Shown in pieces: positions 1-7,948 of a stretch of 38,201 nucleotides of DNA. Each line of letters starts with the position of its first letter. The stretch's first letter is position 1. A program made the translations under genes and the position numbers. The stretch comes from a virus, in the IMG/VR virus record IMGVR_UViG_3300031238_000172, positions 1-38,201 of that record; one strand, written 5' to 3'. The notes below the pieces were generated by a model. The model saw only the letters and a list, made by a program, of their open reading frames with translations. It was not told the origin of the DNA and made no database searches.

Positions 1-1191
1 ATGGCCCACGCAGCATTCAATTGGCAAGACCCCTTTTTGCTGGACGCCCAGCTCAGCGACGACGAGCGCATGGTGCGCGATGCCGCCGCCGCCTATTGCC
101 AGGACAAGCTGGCACCCCGCGTGACCCAGGCGTTTCGTGATGGCACGACCGACCCCGCCATCTTCCGCGAGATGGGCGAGTTGGGCCTGCTCGGCCCCAC
201 AATCCCCGAACAGTACGGCGGCCCCGGCCTGAATTACGTCGCGTATGGTCTGATCGCCCGCGAGGTGGAGCGGGTTGATTCCGGTTACCGCTCCATGATG
301 AGCGTGCAGTCCTCCCTGGTCATGGTGCCGATCTTCGAATTCGGCACCGAAGCGCAGCGGAGTAAATACCTGCCCAAGCTGGCCACCGGTGAATGGATTG
401 GCTGCTTCGGTCTGACCGAGCCCGACCACGGTTCCGACCCCGGCTCCATGGCCACCCGTGCCTACAAGGTGGCCGGCGGCTACAAGCTCACGGGATCCAA
501 AATGTGGATATCCAACAGCCCGATTGCCGACGTGTTTGTCGTCTGGGCTAAGGAAGTGAGTGAGGGCGGCCAAGTCGGCCCGATCCGCGGCTTCGTGCTG
601 GAAAAGGGCATGAAGGGTTTGAGCGCCCCCGCCATCCACGGCAAGGTCGGCCTGCGCGCTTCCATCACCGGCGAGATCGTCATGGACGCCGTGTTCTGCC
701 CCGAAGAAAACGCCTTCCCCGAGGTGCGCGGCCTCAAAGGTCCGTTCACCTGCCTGAACAGTGCCCGCTACGGCATCGCCTGGGGTGCATTGGGTGCCGC
801 CGAAGACTGCTGGCTGCGTGCCCGCCAGTACACCATGGACCGCAAGCAGTTCGGCAAGCCTCTGGCTGCCAACCAGTTGATCCAGAAAAAGCTGGCCGAC
901 ATGCAGACCGAAATCTCCCTGGGCCTGCAGGGCTGCCTGCGGTTGGGGCGGATGAAGGACGAGGGCACGGCGTCGGTGGAAATTACCTCGATCCTGAAGC
1001 GCAACAGCTGTGGCAAGTCACTGGACATTGCCCGGCTGGCGCGGGACATGATGGGGGGCAATGGCATCTCCGATGAGTTCGGGGTGGCGCGGCATTTGGT
1101 CAATCTCGAAGTTGTTAATACGTATGAAGGGACGCATGACATCCATGCGCTGATTCTGGGACGGGCGCAGACGGGGATTGCGGCTTTTTAA
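1..1191 (+). CDS. gcdH: Glutaryl-CoA dehydrogenase (acyl-CoA dehydrogenase family)
   Basis: FAD-dependent enzyme that oxidises and decarboxylates glutaryl-CoA to crotonyl-CoA in lysine/tryptophan/aromatic-acid catabolism (family knowledge). The 396-residue protein has the full length of the family. Visible hallmarks are the substrate-pocket segment [11 protein letters not shown] (R97, S101), the flavin/substrate segment [11 protein letters not shown], and the C-terminal catalytic-base segment [20 protein letters not shown] with E376 at the position of the active-site glutamate of human GCDH. The ATG is the first base of the window, so its promoter is not visible. It is the only clear host gene; the prophage begins shortly after its stop. 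A general acyl-CoA dehydrogenase is the alternative, but the motif set fits GCDH well. Confidence 0.93.
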   Translation: MAHAAFNWQDPFLLDAQLSDDERMVRDAAAAYCQDKLAPRVTQAFRDGTTDPAIFREMGELGLLGPTIPEQYGGPGLNYVAYGLIAREVERVDSGYRSMMSVQSSLVMVPIFEFGTEAQRSKYLPKLATGEWIGCFGLTEPDHGSDPGSMATRAYKVAGGYKLTGSKMWISNSPIADVFVVWAKEVSEGGQVGPIRGFVLEKGMKGLSAPAIHGKVGLRASITGEIVMDAVFCPEENAFPEVRGLKGPFTCLNSARYGIAWGALGAAEDCWLRARQYTMDRKQFGKPLAANQLIQKKLADMQTEISLGLQGCLRLGRMKDEGTASVEITSILKRNSCGKSLDIARLARDMMGGNGISDEFGVARHLVNLEVVNTYEGTHDIHALILGRAQTGIAAF

Positions 1192-1399
1192 GGTTCTTTG
1201 CCTTAGCAGGCGGCTTCCTCACTTTCCCCACTCTCCTGAAGGGAGTTGAGATATTCAAAGGGGTAGAGGCGCGATAAATCGAGATTTTCGGAAACTTTGG
1301 TCCACGTAGCGGGACAAGTTCACAAAAATCACTTTCTTGTCACGAAAATAGCGGGGCTTGGAGATTTCAGCCCAATTATCGGGAGCCGAAGCGGGCCAA
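1192..1399. other. Host-prophage junction and presumed phage left end
   Basis: No credible gene. The stretch is AT-richer than its flanks and carries short repeats that could be transposase-binding sites: GAGATATTC (1248-1256), GAGATTTTC (1281-1289) and GAGATTTCA (1361-1369), and an imperfect pair, ACTTT..CACG..TAGCGGG, at 1294-1313 and 1331-1355 that differs by a 4-5 base insertion. A small palindrome CGAT-AA-ATCG lies at 1272-1281. Mu-type ends start with TG and carry several transposase sites; TG dinucleotides at 1238 and 1247 are candidates for the terminal base pair but I cannot choose between them. Confidence 0.4.
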
Positions 1400-1690
1400 T
1401 CAGGGAACGAGCGTCCCACAGTCCCGCGAGTATTCCAAGAAGCGCTCCACCTTTGCGACCTTCACATCGATTGCCGCCATATCAGGCGTCGGATCAATAA
1501 CCCCTTCGTCGTTGAGCATCTTCAGAATGGCATAGACGTCGTTCACTTCAACCATGATTCGCTGACGGTTGCTCAGGGACTGGCCAGGCTGGACCTCGTC
1601 AAGGCCGAAGCGCAGCGCCTTGCTGACCCGCCCAACGACTTCCGTGCATTCCTCGGCCAGGATATTGAGGAGGTGTTCGCGGCGGTTCAT
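1400..1690 (-). CDS. MazG-like nucleotide pyrophosphohydrolase
   Basis: 96-residue all-helical protein with the MazG/all-alpha NTP pyrophosphatase metal signature EExxE...ExxD: E13-E14-C-T-E17 and E48-V-N-D51. The gap between halves is 30 residues, slightly longer than the classical 12-28. Proteins of this type hydrolyse (d)NTPs to (d)NMP and pyrophosphate and are common phage accessory genes, where they may alter nucleotide pools or alarmone signalling (family knowledge; the substrate here is unknown). It is the last gene of the leftward late operon, with a 4-bp overlap of its start with the stop of the gpG gene, and lies closest to the phage left end. Neither a head-structure role nor a link to the MuF toxin can be seen. 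Confidence 0.6.
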   Translation of the reverse strand: MNRREHLLNILAEECTEVVGRVSKALRFGLDEVQPGQSLSNRQRIMVEVNDVYAILKMLNDEGVIDPTPDMAAIDVKVAKVERFLEYSRDCGTLVP

Positions 1691-2235
1691 TGCAGCCCTT
1701 CCAGCAAGTAGCCGTTGATCTCGGCCAAGATCAAATCCCGCTCCTGTGGGTAAAGGGTGCCGTCCTGGTAGATCGGGAGATATGGGCGGGCCGGAATATT
1801 CTTTCCGGGGATCATGCTGTTTGCAGCGGTGGTTCCGCCAAACTGGTGCATCGCCGCATACAGCGCAGTGGCCTCGACGGTTAGCGCCGTTGGCGTCGCA
1901 TTTTGGACGATCTGCTGGCGCAGGAATCCAGAGTCGATCAGCGGCTTCTTGCCGGCCAGCGCCCGGGCTCCCCTGGCGTTCAAGCTGCCGTCTTTCTTGC
2001 GGTTGCTCTTGACACCGGCCAAGCGGGTGGCGAGCATTTTCAGCGTGGTGGCGCTGTTGGCCTTCCAGGGCGTGCCGTCCGGTGCTGAACTGGTGTCAAA
2101 CCGATGCTTGGTACGTTCAACTATGCCCTCACCGATGGCGTGGAACACGGGAGCCATGTTGTGCACGCGGGCGGACAACGACTGCAGAGCGGCCCTTGCG
2201 CCCTGGTCGTTCACTTCGACATTGAAAGATGACAT
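1687..2235 (-). CDS. Phage virion morphogenesis protein (Mu gpG-like)
   Basis: 182 residues, matching the gpG/virion-morphogenesis family: an N-terminal helix pair (about residues 10-60), a basic middle, and the typical C-terminal segment HQFGG...IPARPYLP (about residues 130-155) that ends in a short helix. In Mu, gpG is needed for tail completion/head-tail joining; related proteins in siphoviruses act as tail-terminator or head-completion factors. It follows the MuF gene in the leftward late operon after a 104-bp gap (2236-2339) that holds a small hairpin-like GGGT/ACCC pair and an AAGG ribosome site but no gene. The ATG at 2235 is preceded by AAGGTACACC. The position after F matches Mu. Confidence 0.85.
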   Translation of the reverse strand: MSSFNVEVNDQGARAALQSLSARVHNMAPVFHAIGEGIVERTKHRFDTSSAPDGTPWKANSATTLKMLATRLAGVKSNRKKDGSLNARGARALAGKKPLIDSGFLRQQIVQNATPTALTVEATALYAAMHQFGGTTAANSMIPGKNIPARPYLPIYQDGTLYPQERDLILAEINGYLLEGLQ

Positions 2236-2339
2236 GGTGTACCTTTTCCCTTAAAATTTGGGTTCTCGCACCCATCGACTCCCGGGCGTATGAACCGGTT
2301 TCGTTTTGGACGTATAGGTCGGGCGGGCGCGAGTTTTCT

Positions 2340-3548
2340 CTACCGGGCGGTCTTGATCGCCAGTGTCACCAGGGCCAAGGCCCTGTTTTTTTTGCCTGTT
2401 CGCGCCTCAAACACCGCCCGATAGGTCTCCCCAGCAATCACTTTCGTGGCCACCACGCGCTCATGCCCGTTCTCCGGCGTGCCAGGTCGAAGCCGGTCTG
2501 CGTTGTTCAGCACGTCGCCCAGGTTTGCAAAGTCATCGGCAGTCGCCGGTCGCTGGGAACCGCCATCCCATTCATGATGGGTATGAACATGGCGCACCGC
2601 GTCAGCCGGCAGCAGCACCATGTAGCCCTTCACGTCGGCGCCGATCTGCTCATTGACGGCCTGGTAATCCTCAACGAAACCCAGCCATAGCGGATCGGTG
2701 CGTGAACCATCGGCCAACACCTCGCGAACATAGTCCACTGGCGCCGACGAGGCGTTGATGTAGCGGTTCACGTCCACCGTCAGCGCCCGGGTGATCGCAT
2801 CGGGGTAGTTGATCAGCTTGTCCTGCACCATCTGGCGCAGCGGCGTGTCCGTATTGGCACCTGGGGCGTAGTCAAAGCCCTTGTCGATCCCCACCTGGGC
2901 GCCGGTCTTCGGGTCGACCTTGTCCCAGCCCTCGGGCGGCTCGCCGAGGCCGGCCTGGACGCTGGCCAGGCCTTCCTTGCGGCTTACGGAAGTGATGCGG
3001 CATTGGCAACCCCAGCCGTTCGGTGCGAAGTGGGTCTTCCAGAACGGATGCTCGACTGGAAGGGTCACACCATGCCAGGCCAGATGCTCGGCACGCGGGT
3101 GCAACACGCTATCGCTGTGGATGTAGCGCCAGAACGGGTGGAGCTTGACCACCTCCGGGTCAGTCATCTGGCGATATCGCCCTGCCGCGTAGCTGGTGGC
3201 CATGTTCGTCTGAAAAATCACCCGCGTGCGCCATGCCTCGCCGGCCTTGGTGCCTTCACCAGTCCAGCCGGTCCATCCGTGCTTGGACACGATGTCCTTG
3301 AAGTCACGCTGGAAGGCTTTCAGGCCGGCGCCATCAGTGGCACGGTCGATGACTGCCTGGTGTAGATCGGCCAGCAGATCGGCCTTGGCCGCGCCGGCCA
3401 CGATGAAGGCGCGATCGTGCGCACTGCGCTGAATATCATCCCAGCGCTCAGTGGGCAGGCGCAGCTTCTGGCGTAGGAAGTCGATCTGCGCCTGGAACGG
3501 TGTACCGAACCCGACATTCAAACTGCTGGTCTGATCGCTCACGGTCAA
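2340..3548 (-). CDS. MuF-type minor head protein with C-terminal PBECR-like toxin domain
   Basis: 402 residues. Residues about 1-195 are the Mu F/SPP1 gp7-type minor head domain, ending in the diagnostic W..H.....H..G segment and NGWGCQCR (177-184). Residues about 200-285 are a linker. Residues about 285-402 look like a phage Barnase-EndoU-ColicinE5/D-RelE-like (PBECR) nuclease domain: a hydrophobic strand GYMVLLP, histidines H320/H322/H324/H325, P-A-T-x-x-DF, L-x-x-V-L-N-N-A-D, then paired strands near YRAVFEA and a terminal LALVTLAIK. MuF proteins sit at the portal inside the capsid and may be injected with DNA; MuF fusions to polymorphic toxins are known in temperate phages. The toxin assignment rests on pattern memory and could be a non-catalytic relative. 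The start overlaps the stop of the preceding 66-residue gene by 4 bp. Confidence 0.82.
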   Translation of the reverse strand: MTVSDQTSSLNVGFGTPFQAQIDFLRQKLRLPTERWDDIQRSAHDRAFIVAGAAKADLLADLHQAVIDRATDGAGLKAFQRDFKDIVSKHGWTGWTGEGTKAGEAWRTRVIFQTNMATSYAAGRYRQMTDPEVVKLHPFWRYIHSDSVLHPRAEHLAWHGVTLPVEHPFWKTHFAPNGWGCQCRITSVSRKEGLASVQAGLGEPPEGWDKVDPKTGAQVGIDKGFDYAPGANTDTPLRQMVQDKLINYPDAITRALTVDVNRYINASSAPVDYVREVLADGSRTDPLWLGFVEDYQAVNEQIGADVKGYMVLLPADAVRHVHTHHEWDGGSQRPATADDFANLGDVLNNADRLRPGTPENGHERVVATKVIAGETYRAVFEARTGKKNRALALVTLAIKTAR

Positions 3549-3745
3549 ACCTCAGCCCGGGCGGCTTTCCAGCCCGCTAGGAAATCCTCCCATCGCCGCT
3601 GGAGGCCGTCAGAAGCAAATCCGCGCAGTGCACCAGTCCAGTGCTGTTTGAGCGATGTTTTTTGCCACGCGTCGCTAAATTCCTCGTCCTTCTTGATCTT
3701 CTTGACGAAGGCGGCTCGCGCTTCAAGTATCTGCGCGTCAGTCAT
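3545..3745 (-). CDS. Small phage protein between portal and MuF genes
   Basis: 66 residues, helical, rich in Lys, Ala and Trp (FSDAWQKTS, RRWEDFLAGWKAA). I do not recognise a family. It overlaps the portal stop by 8 bp and the MuF start by 4 bp, so it is translationally embedded in the packaging operon and is very likely expressed. Small genes at this position are not part of the Mu core set. A role in head assembly, or as an immunity partner for the neighbouring toxin-like MuF domain, would fit the position, but nothing in the sequence shows either. Confidence 0.7.
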   Translation of the reverse strand: MTDAQILEARAAFVKKIKKDEEFSDAWQKTSLKQHWTGALRGFASDGLQRRWEDFLAGWKAARAEV

Positions 3746-5252
3746 GCTCCGCCTCAGATGCGTCCATACCCTTCAATTCAGCCAGCGCCATGGCGGCGGC
3801 CATCAACTTCACGAGCTGCTCGGTGTCCAGGCCGCCATAGGCCTGTGTGATGGCCTGCTGCAACTGGGTAACGTCCGTCGCGCCATCGACCAGATCCTGC
3901 AGCTTCCCGACCATGGCGGCCCATTCCGGCGCGCTGGATTGCATCAGCTCATCGGTGTCGGCCTTCGTTGGGTCGACGGGGTCGGCGGATGCGCCAGTTG
4001 CAGGCTCAGAAAAGTTGGCGCCCGGGTCGCCCGTGTTGGATTTCCCACCTGGTGGAGCGGATGCAACCTCCCAGTGCTCGCCATACTTGGCCTTCACGCC
4101 TTCGATCGTCATCTTGAAGCCCATGCTCGACACGTTCTTGTCGGTCTCGCTGGCGGCCTTGAGGTCTTCGGCCTTCTTGATGACGCGGTACACGCGGCAA
4201 GGGCTCAGCCCGTTGTAGTCGCAGAACCAAGCCAGCAAGGTGCTGTTGATGGTCTCACTCAACAGGTCGGAGTCGGCCTGCGACAGCTCCACGCGAACAT
4301 CCTCGCGCTCATTGCTGGAGGCCGCCATGGCGCCGCCTCCTTTGCCGCGTGGCGACTGACCCAGCAGCACCTCCATGATCCAGTCATCCATGTACTCACA
4401 CAGCGCCTGCTGGGTGGTAATGGAGCCGGTCAACTTGCTCTCCAGCAGCGCAATGTCCATGCCCTCGGGCGTCATCAAAACGCCGTCGTTATTCATGGCC
4501 TTTAGGGCTTCAAACAGCGTCGACTTCTCCTTTGCACCGGCATTCCGCGGATATTTGCCGTGCGGAGTTGGCGAGCCGAATCTGTCGTTGAGTTTGTTCC
4601 ACGCCACGATGCCCTTGCGCTTGAAGAAAACGGGCCAATACAGCTGCAGACCCAACCCAGTTCCATACGGGTTGTCATCGCGCCGATTCACTCGGTGCAC
4701 CATAAACTTTCGATCCGGTACCGGCTCACCGGTCAGCATGTTGGCGCGGGTCAGCAGATTGAGGGACGGTGGCGTGTTCTCACCCGCCTGAACATACACA
4801 AAGCGCCGTTGGTCGCGCATCAAAATACGGTCTGGAACGATCAGACCGTCCCGAACGGTCCAAACAATCTCGGATGGTACAAACCCGATCAGCAGGGCAT
4901 TGAGCAGCTCCAGGCTCAGCGTGTCGAAGTTCAAGCGCTTGAGCATGCTGGAGACAATCTCCACATCCTTTGCGCCTGCCTCACCAGGCGCCGAGGACTC
5001 CACCTGCCAGGGCTTGCCAATGACGGCCAGGCCACGCTTTTGCATGCCGCTAAAGACCTTTCCATCGCGGATCAGGTCGTGATACAGGGCATAGGCCTGG
5101 CTACCGCCATTGCCGCGTTCCAGCAGCAGAGGGTCATTGGTACGAATAACCCCCATGTAGGCGGTCTCGAACGGATCGCGCAGGCGGCTGGCGAACTCGG
5201 TGTCAAGTTCGGGGGCCATGGTCGGTTTGGGTGTGGTGGACTTGGGGGCCAT
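3738..5252 (-). CDS. Portal protein (DUF935, Mu gp29-like)
   Basis: 504 residues, the normal length for DUF935 portal proteins. It would form the dodecameric ring at the capsid vertex through which DNA is packaged and to which the terminase and tail dock. Typical features are an N-terminal acidic/polar region, YDLMIRDG-like helix (YHDLIRDGKVFSGMQKR), the RMLMRDQRRF-like stretch before residue 160, GLGLQLYWPVFFKRKGIVAWNKLNDRFG (split here as the hallmark stem segment around residues 205-235), and an Ala-rich C-terminal tail. The start codon overlaps the stop of the terminase gene by one base, and the order terminase-portal-F matches Mu. Confidence 0.93.
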   Translation of the reverse strand: MAPKSTTPKPTMAPELDTEFASRLRDPFETAYMGVIRTNDPLLLERGNGGSQAYALYHDLIRDGKVFSGMQKRGLAVIGKPWQVESSAPGEAGAKDVEIVSSMLKRLNFDTLSLELLNALLIGFVPSEIVWTVRDGLIVPDRILMRDQRRFVYVQAGENTPPSLNLLTRANMLTGEPVPDRKFMVHRVNRRDDNPYGTGLGLQLYWPVFFKRKGIVAWNKLNDRFGSPTPHGKYPRNAGAKEKSTLFEALKAMNNDGVLMTPEGMDIALLESKLTGSITTQQALCEYMDDWIMEVLLGQSPRGKGGGAMAASSNEREDVRVELSQADSDLLSETINSTLLAWFCDYNGLSPCRVYRVIKKAEDLKAASETDKNVSSMGFKMTIEGVKAKYGEHWEVASAPPGGKSNTGDPGANFSEPATGASADPVDPTKADTDELMQSSAPEWAAMVGKLQDLVDGATDVTQLQQAITQAYGGLDTEQLVKLMAAAMALAELKGMDASEAEHD

Positions 5253-6664
5253 TACATAAATCCTTGTACGTCATAGCCGCGTGGCATGCCGCTGCTGGTG
5301 AATTCGATAGGGGCCGATGGGTTGGCCGCTGCGTGCTTGGCCAGAGCCAAAGCCCAAAAGTGGTCAGCGTGTCCGTCTTCCGATGACTCGGCAACGAAAC
5401 GCACATTGCCGGCCGCAGTTACAACCTTTTGCACCTTGCGCAGGTCGGCGGTGATCGCTGGGTCATAGGGAATGCGCATGGCCCGGTCTTCCATGTCGCC
5501 GCGTACCGCATAGGCCATGGCTTCCTTCACCTGGGCCGTGAACGTGACTGCCTCCACGCGGTGCTCACCAAATTTGTCCTGGGCGTCATCTGCCCAGCCA
5601 ATGCCCAGGCCAGTGGCATCAATGCAAGTGCGATCGCACAATTCAATCCAAGGCCAAATGATGGCCTCCTGGGCGCTCTTGCGCATGGCGCGCAAGGCTT
5701 CGACGTGCCGGGTGTACAGCACATCGCCAATCTGCTCAAACACCCAAATCACCGTCAAGTCATGCTTGCGACCGATGTCGATCCCACAGAACAACCGGCC
5801 GCCGCCTCGGAGCTTCCAGTCCATGCCGGAGCTGTATTGGCAGGCGTCGATCAGCGCGTATTCCAGGAACTTGGCATCGTCGTCAGCCGGGTTGCACATG
5901 TACTCTTGCTGGAACGACTCTTCATCAGCACAGCCTTTGCGGATGAAGTCAAAGTAGGCGGCCTCGTTCATGGCCTGGCGCTCATCGTCTGCCGGCAGCA
6001 TCTGCTGCAGCTTGAACAGGAAACCTTGGTCCAGCGCGTCCTGCAGCGTCACACGGTGCAAGCTTATTTTCTTGGGGTTGCCCTTCTCACGCGCCTCGCG
6101 CACCAGCTGGTTGAAAAAGTTGTACGACCCCCGGTGCGTGCTGATCACCTCCATGTTTCCGCCCCAGGTAATACCTGGGTAGGCAATGGACCACAGCTTG
6201 CGTGGATCGGGGTGCAGGGCAAATTCGTCCAAGATGCGCCCGCCGCGCTTGCCCGCCTGGGCATCCGGGTTGCTGCTCATGGAGTGGATACGCTTGCCGC
6301 TGGCAAACTCAATCACGTAGGCGCTGATCCGGTCCTTGGGGTCCAGCACAATCTCACCCAGATCCTTGGCGGCCAGATTCATGATGCTCGCCCACATCTT
6401 GCAGTCTTCAATGAACAGGCGTGCCTGCAGGTCATCGCGGCTGCTCACCCACTGGTCGTTGCGGGCACCCTGTGCCGCAGTGCGTTCATCGGCCGCGTAG
6501 GCGGTAGACCAGCTCAGCCCGATCTGGCGCGACTTCTCCATCAGCTTCAGGCGTGAATCGTCCTGTATCCAGCGGCTTTGAAACGGTAGGAAGATACCCT
6601 CCCGGTTTGCCGGGATGATTTGGGCGTTGCCTTTGAATTTCATGGGCTGCCTACGTGATGCCAA
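5252..6664 (-). CDS. Terminase large subunit (Mu gp28-like)
   Basis: 470-residue packaging motor. The N-terminal ATPase half has a Walker A-like KSRQIGLS (44-51) and Walker B RILDEF (143-148, catalytic D146-E147). The C-terminal RNase H-fold nuclease half has the three acidic positions D296 (GIDIGRKHD), D349 (CIDATGLG) and D434 (DGHADHFWALA). It would cut phage-host DNA and pump it into the prohead through the DUF935 portal encoded next. It overlaps the small-terminase gene by 14 bp; a second in-frame ATG at residue 8 (6643) lies just past that stop and is a possible alternative start. All catalytic residues are present, so the protein looks functional. Confidence 0.95.
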   Translation of the reverse strand: MASRRQPMKFKGNAQIIPANREGIFLPFQSRWIQDDSRLKLMEKSRQIGLSWSTAYAADERTAAQGARNDQWVSSRDDLQARLFIEDCKMWASIMNLAAKDLGEIVLDPKDRISAYVIEFASGKRIHSMSSNPDAQAGKRGGRILDEFALHPDPRKLWSIAYPGITWGGNMEVISTHRGSYNFFNQLVREAREKGNPKKISLHRVTLQDALDQGFLFKLQQMLPADDERQAMNEAAYFDFIRKGCADEESFQQEYMCNPADDDAKFLEYALIDACQYSSGMDWKLRGGGRLFCGIDIGRKHDLTVIWVFEQIGDVLYTRHVEALRAMRKSAQEAIIWPWIELCDRTCIDATGLGIGWADDAQDKFGEHRVEAVTFTAQVKEAMAYAVRGDMEDRAMRIPYDPAITADLRKVQKVVTAAGNVRFVAESSEDGHADHFWALALAKHAAANPSAPIEFTSSGMPRGYDVQGFM

Positions 6665-7223
6665 GGGCCTCGCGGATAGCCCTCTTGGTCTCTTCGGTCA
6701 CGCCGCCCTTGCTGCCCATGGCATCCAGCTTGGCGCGCTGCTCTTCCATCAGACGCTTGCGGGTTTCGTCTTCCACCTTCGCCTGGAACTGTTTCAGGTT
6801 CACGCTGGAGCGGGTCAGCGTGGCGATGTTCTTCGCGGCCGACGACAGCATGCCCACGCGCTCGCCCGGGTCCATGTCGGGGTCGTCTGCCTCCTGCAGC
6901 TGCAAGATCGCTTCAAACAGCTCGGTCTGGATCATCGCGGTCAACGCTTCGCTGCGGGCGTCCTGGTCGTCGCCGGCCTGTGCACGGATCAGCTTGGCTG
7001 CCTCGGTGCTGGCCTTGATCGCCGACAGGCGCCGGTCCAGCTTCTGGCCGTAGCGGTGCACGGCAGCGCGGCTCGGCAGCTCGCCCAACTGGGCCTGCTG
7101 CGGGAAGCGATTGCGCAGGTCGCCGATCAGCTCATCAAGTGTCAGGCGGCCCTCGGCCAGCTTGCCCTCGATATAGGCCTTGACGTCTGCAGGCAGGCGC
7201 GAAATGGTGGATTTGCGGCCCAT
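6651..7223 (-). CDS. DUF3486 protein, putative small terminase subunit (Mu gp27-like)
   Basis: 190 residues. The N-terminus (MGRKSTISRLP, then a helix-turn-helix-like segment with IEGKLAEGRLTLDEL) is the DUF3486 signature and would recognise DNA; the rest is long charged helices suitable for oligomerisation (about 60-165), ending near TKRAIREALGI. In Mu, gp27 pairs with gp28 in packaging, and the position directly upstream of the large subunit agrees. The 3-bp gap to the gp26-like gene and 14-bp overlap with the terminase gene show tight coupling. Small-terminase function is inferred from family and position. Confidence 0.88.
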   Translation of the reverse strand: MGRKSTISRLPADVKAYIEGKLAEGRLTLDELIGDLRNRFPQQAQLGELPSRAAVHRYGQKLDRRLSAIKASTEAAKLIRAQAGDDQDARSEALTAMIQTELFEAILQLQEADDPDMDPGERVGMLSSAAKNIATLTRSSVNLKQFQAKVEDETRKRLMEEQRAKLDAMGSKGGVTEETKRAIREALGIT

Positions 7224-7226
7224 GGG

Positions 7227-7541
7227 TTACCAGTACTTTTCCGGGCGTGCAATGCCTGGTTCGCAAGGCACCGTGTACTCGGCAACATCAACGCCGATGC
7301 GCGTCAGCTCGCAATGCCACCGGCCGTTCGGTTGCTTGTCAACCTTCACCAGCTCACGGTCGTGCAGGTAGTCCAACTCGCGGCGCAGCTCCAGCTCCGT
7401 GGCATCGGGATACTCACTGCGGGCGACCGATAGCACCAAGCCTTCATAGGCACCAATTGGGCGGGCATTGTTGAGCGTGAGCAGAATCAGCCAGCGCAGG
7501 CCCTCACGGCGAATGCGGGCATGGTCAATTTGTGGATGCAT
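7227..7541 (-). CDS. Winged-helix phage protein (Mu gp26-like)
   Basis: 104 residues. Residues about 10-75 read as a winged helix: helices with LRWLILLTLNNARP and ELRRELDYLHDRELV, then a wing with VKVDKQPNGRWHCELT. Proteins of this size and shape lie between the DUF2730 and DUF3486 genes in many Mu-like phages (gp26 position); their role is not established and could be packaging-linked DNA binding. It is 14 bp after the DUF2730 gene and 3 bp before DUF3486 in the leftward late operon. Confidence 0.78.
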   Translation of the reverse strand: MHPQIDHARIRREGLRWLILLTLNNARPIGAYEGLVLSVARSEYPDATELELRRELDYLHDRELVKVDKQPNGRWHCELTRIGVDVAEYTVPCEPGIARPEKYW

Positions 7542-7555
7542 GGGTGCCTTCCTGG

Positions 7556-7948
7556 TTAAGAGAGTTTTGCGATGGCCCGAAGCTGGGCGTTTTCCAACTT
7601 GAGGCCCAGCCCATCAATCTTGTTTTCAAGGATGCTCTGGCCGCGTATGTAGTCCTCGCGCCGGACGTAATGGAGTGGGAGGTCCGCCTTGAGGGTGAGC
7701 AGCTCGCGCTCCACACGCTGCCACTGGGCGGCGTCCTGCTTATAGGCAGTGTCCAATGACGACAGCCGCAGATTGATCTGCTCGTAGTGGCCCTTGGCGC
7801 TGGCGTCCAGCGTCTCAAAGCGCGTCTTCAGATCGCTCTTGATGCTGCGCTCAAACAGCACGGCAATGACCTTGATCAGCGTTGCAATACAGCCCAGGAT
7901 TGCAATGGCAATGGCGATCAGGTTGGCAATGTTCAGTTCAATGCTCAT
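7556..7948 (-). CDS. DUF2730 membrane-anchored coiled-coil protein (Mu gp25-like)
   Basis: 130 residues with one N-terminal transmembrane helix (about residues 8-31) followed by a long coiled coil (about 35-130) with regular hydrophobic spacing. This is the DUF2730 pattern, found next to the lysis and small-terminase genes of Mu-like phages; its function is unknown. The start ATG overlaps the stop of Rz by 4 bp (ATGA arrangement). The topology could also suit a lysis accessory role, but no catalytic or holin feature is present. Confidence 0.8.
   Translation of the reverse strand: MSIELNIANLIAIAIAILGCIATLIKVIAVLFERSIKSDLKTRFETLDASAKGHYEQINLRLSSLDTAYKQDAAQWQRVERELLTLKADLPLHYVRREDYIRGQSILENKIDGLGLKLENAQLRAIAKLS

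Noticed and set aside
1297-1711. Short plus-strand ORFs next to the host gene
   Set aside because: They overlap the MazG-like gene on the opposite strand, have no ribosome site and unlikely composition.
5429-6556. Long plus-strand ORF opposite the terminase
   Set aside because: Shadow of the terminase gene, whose catalytic motifs are intact on the other strand.
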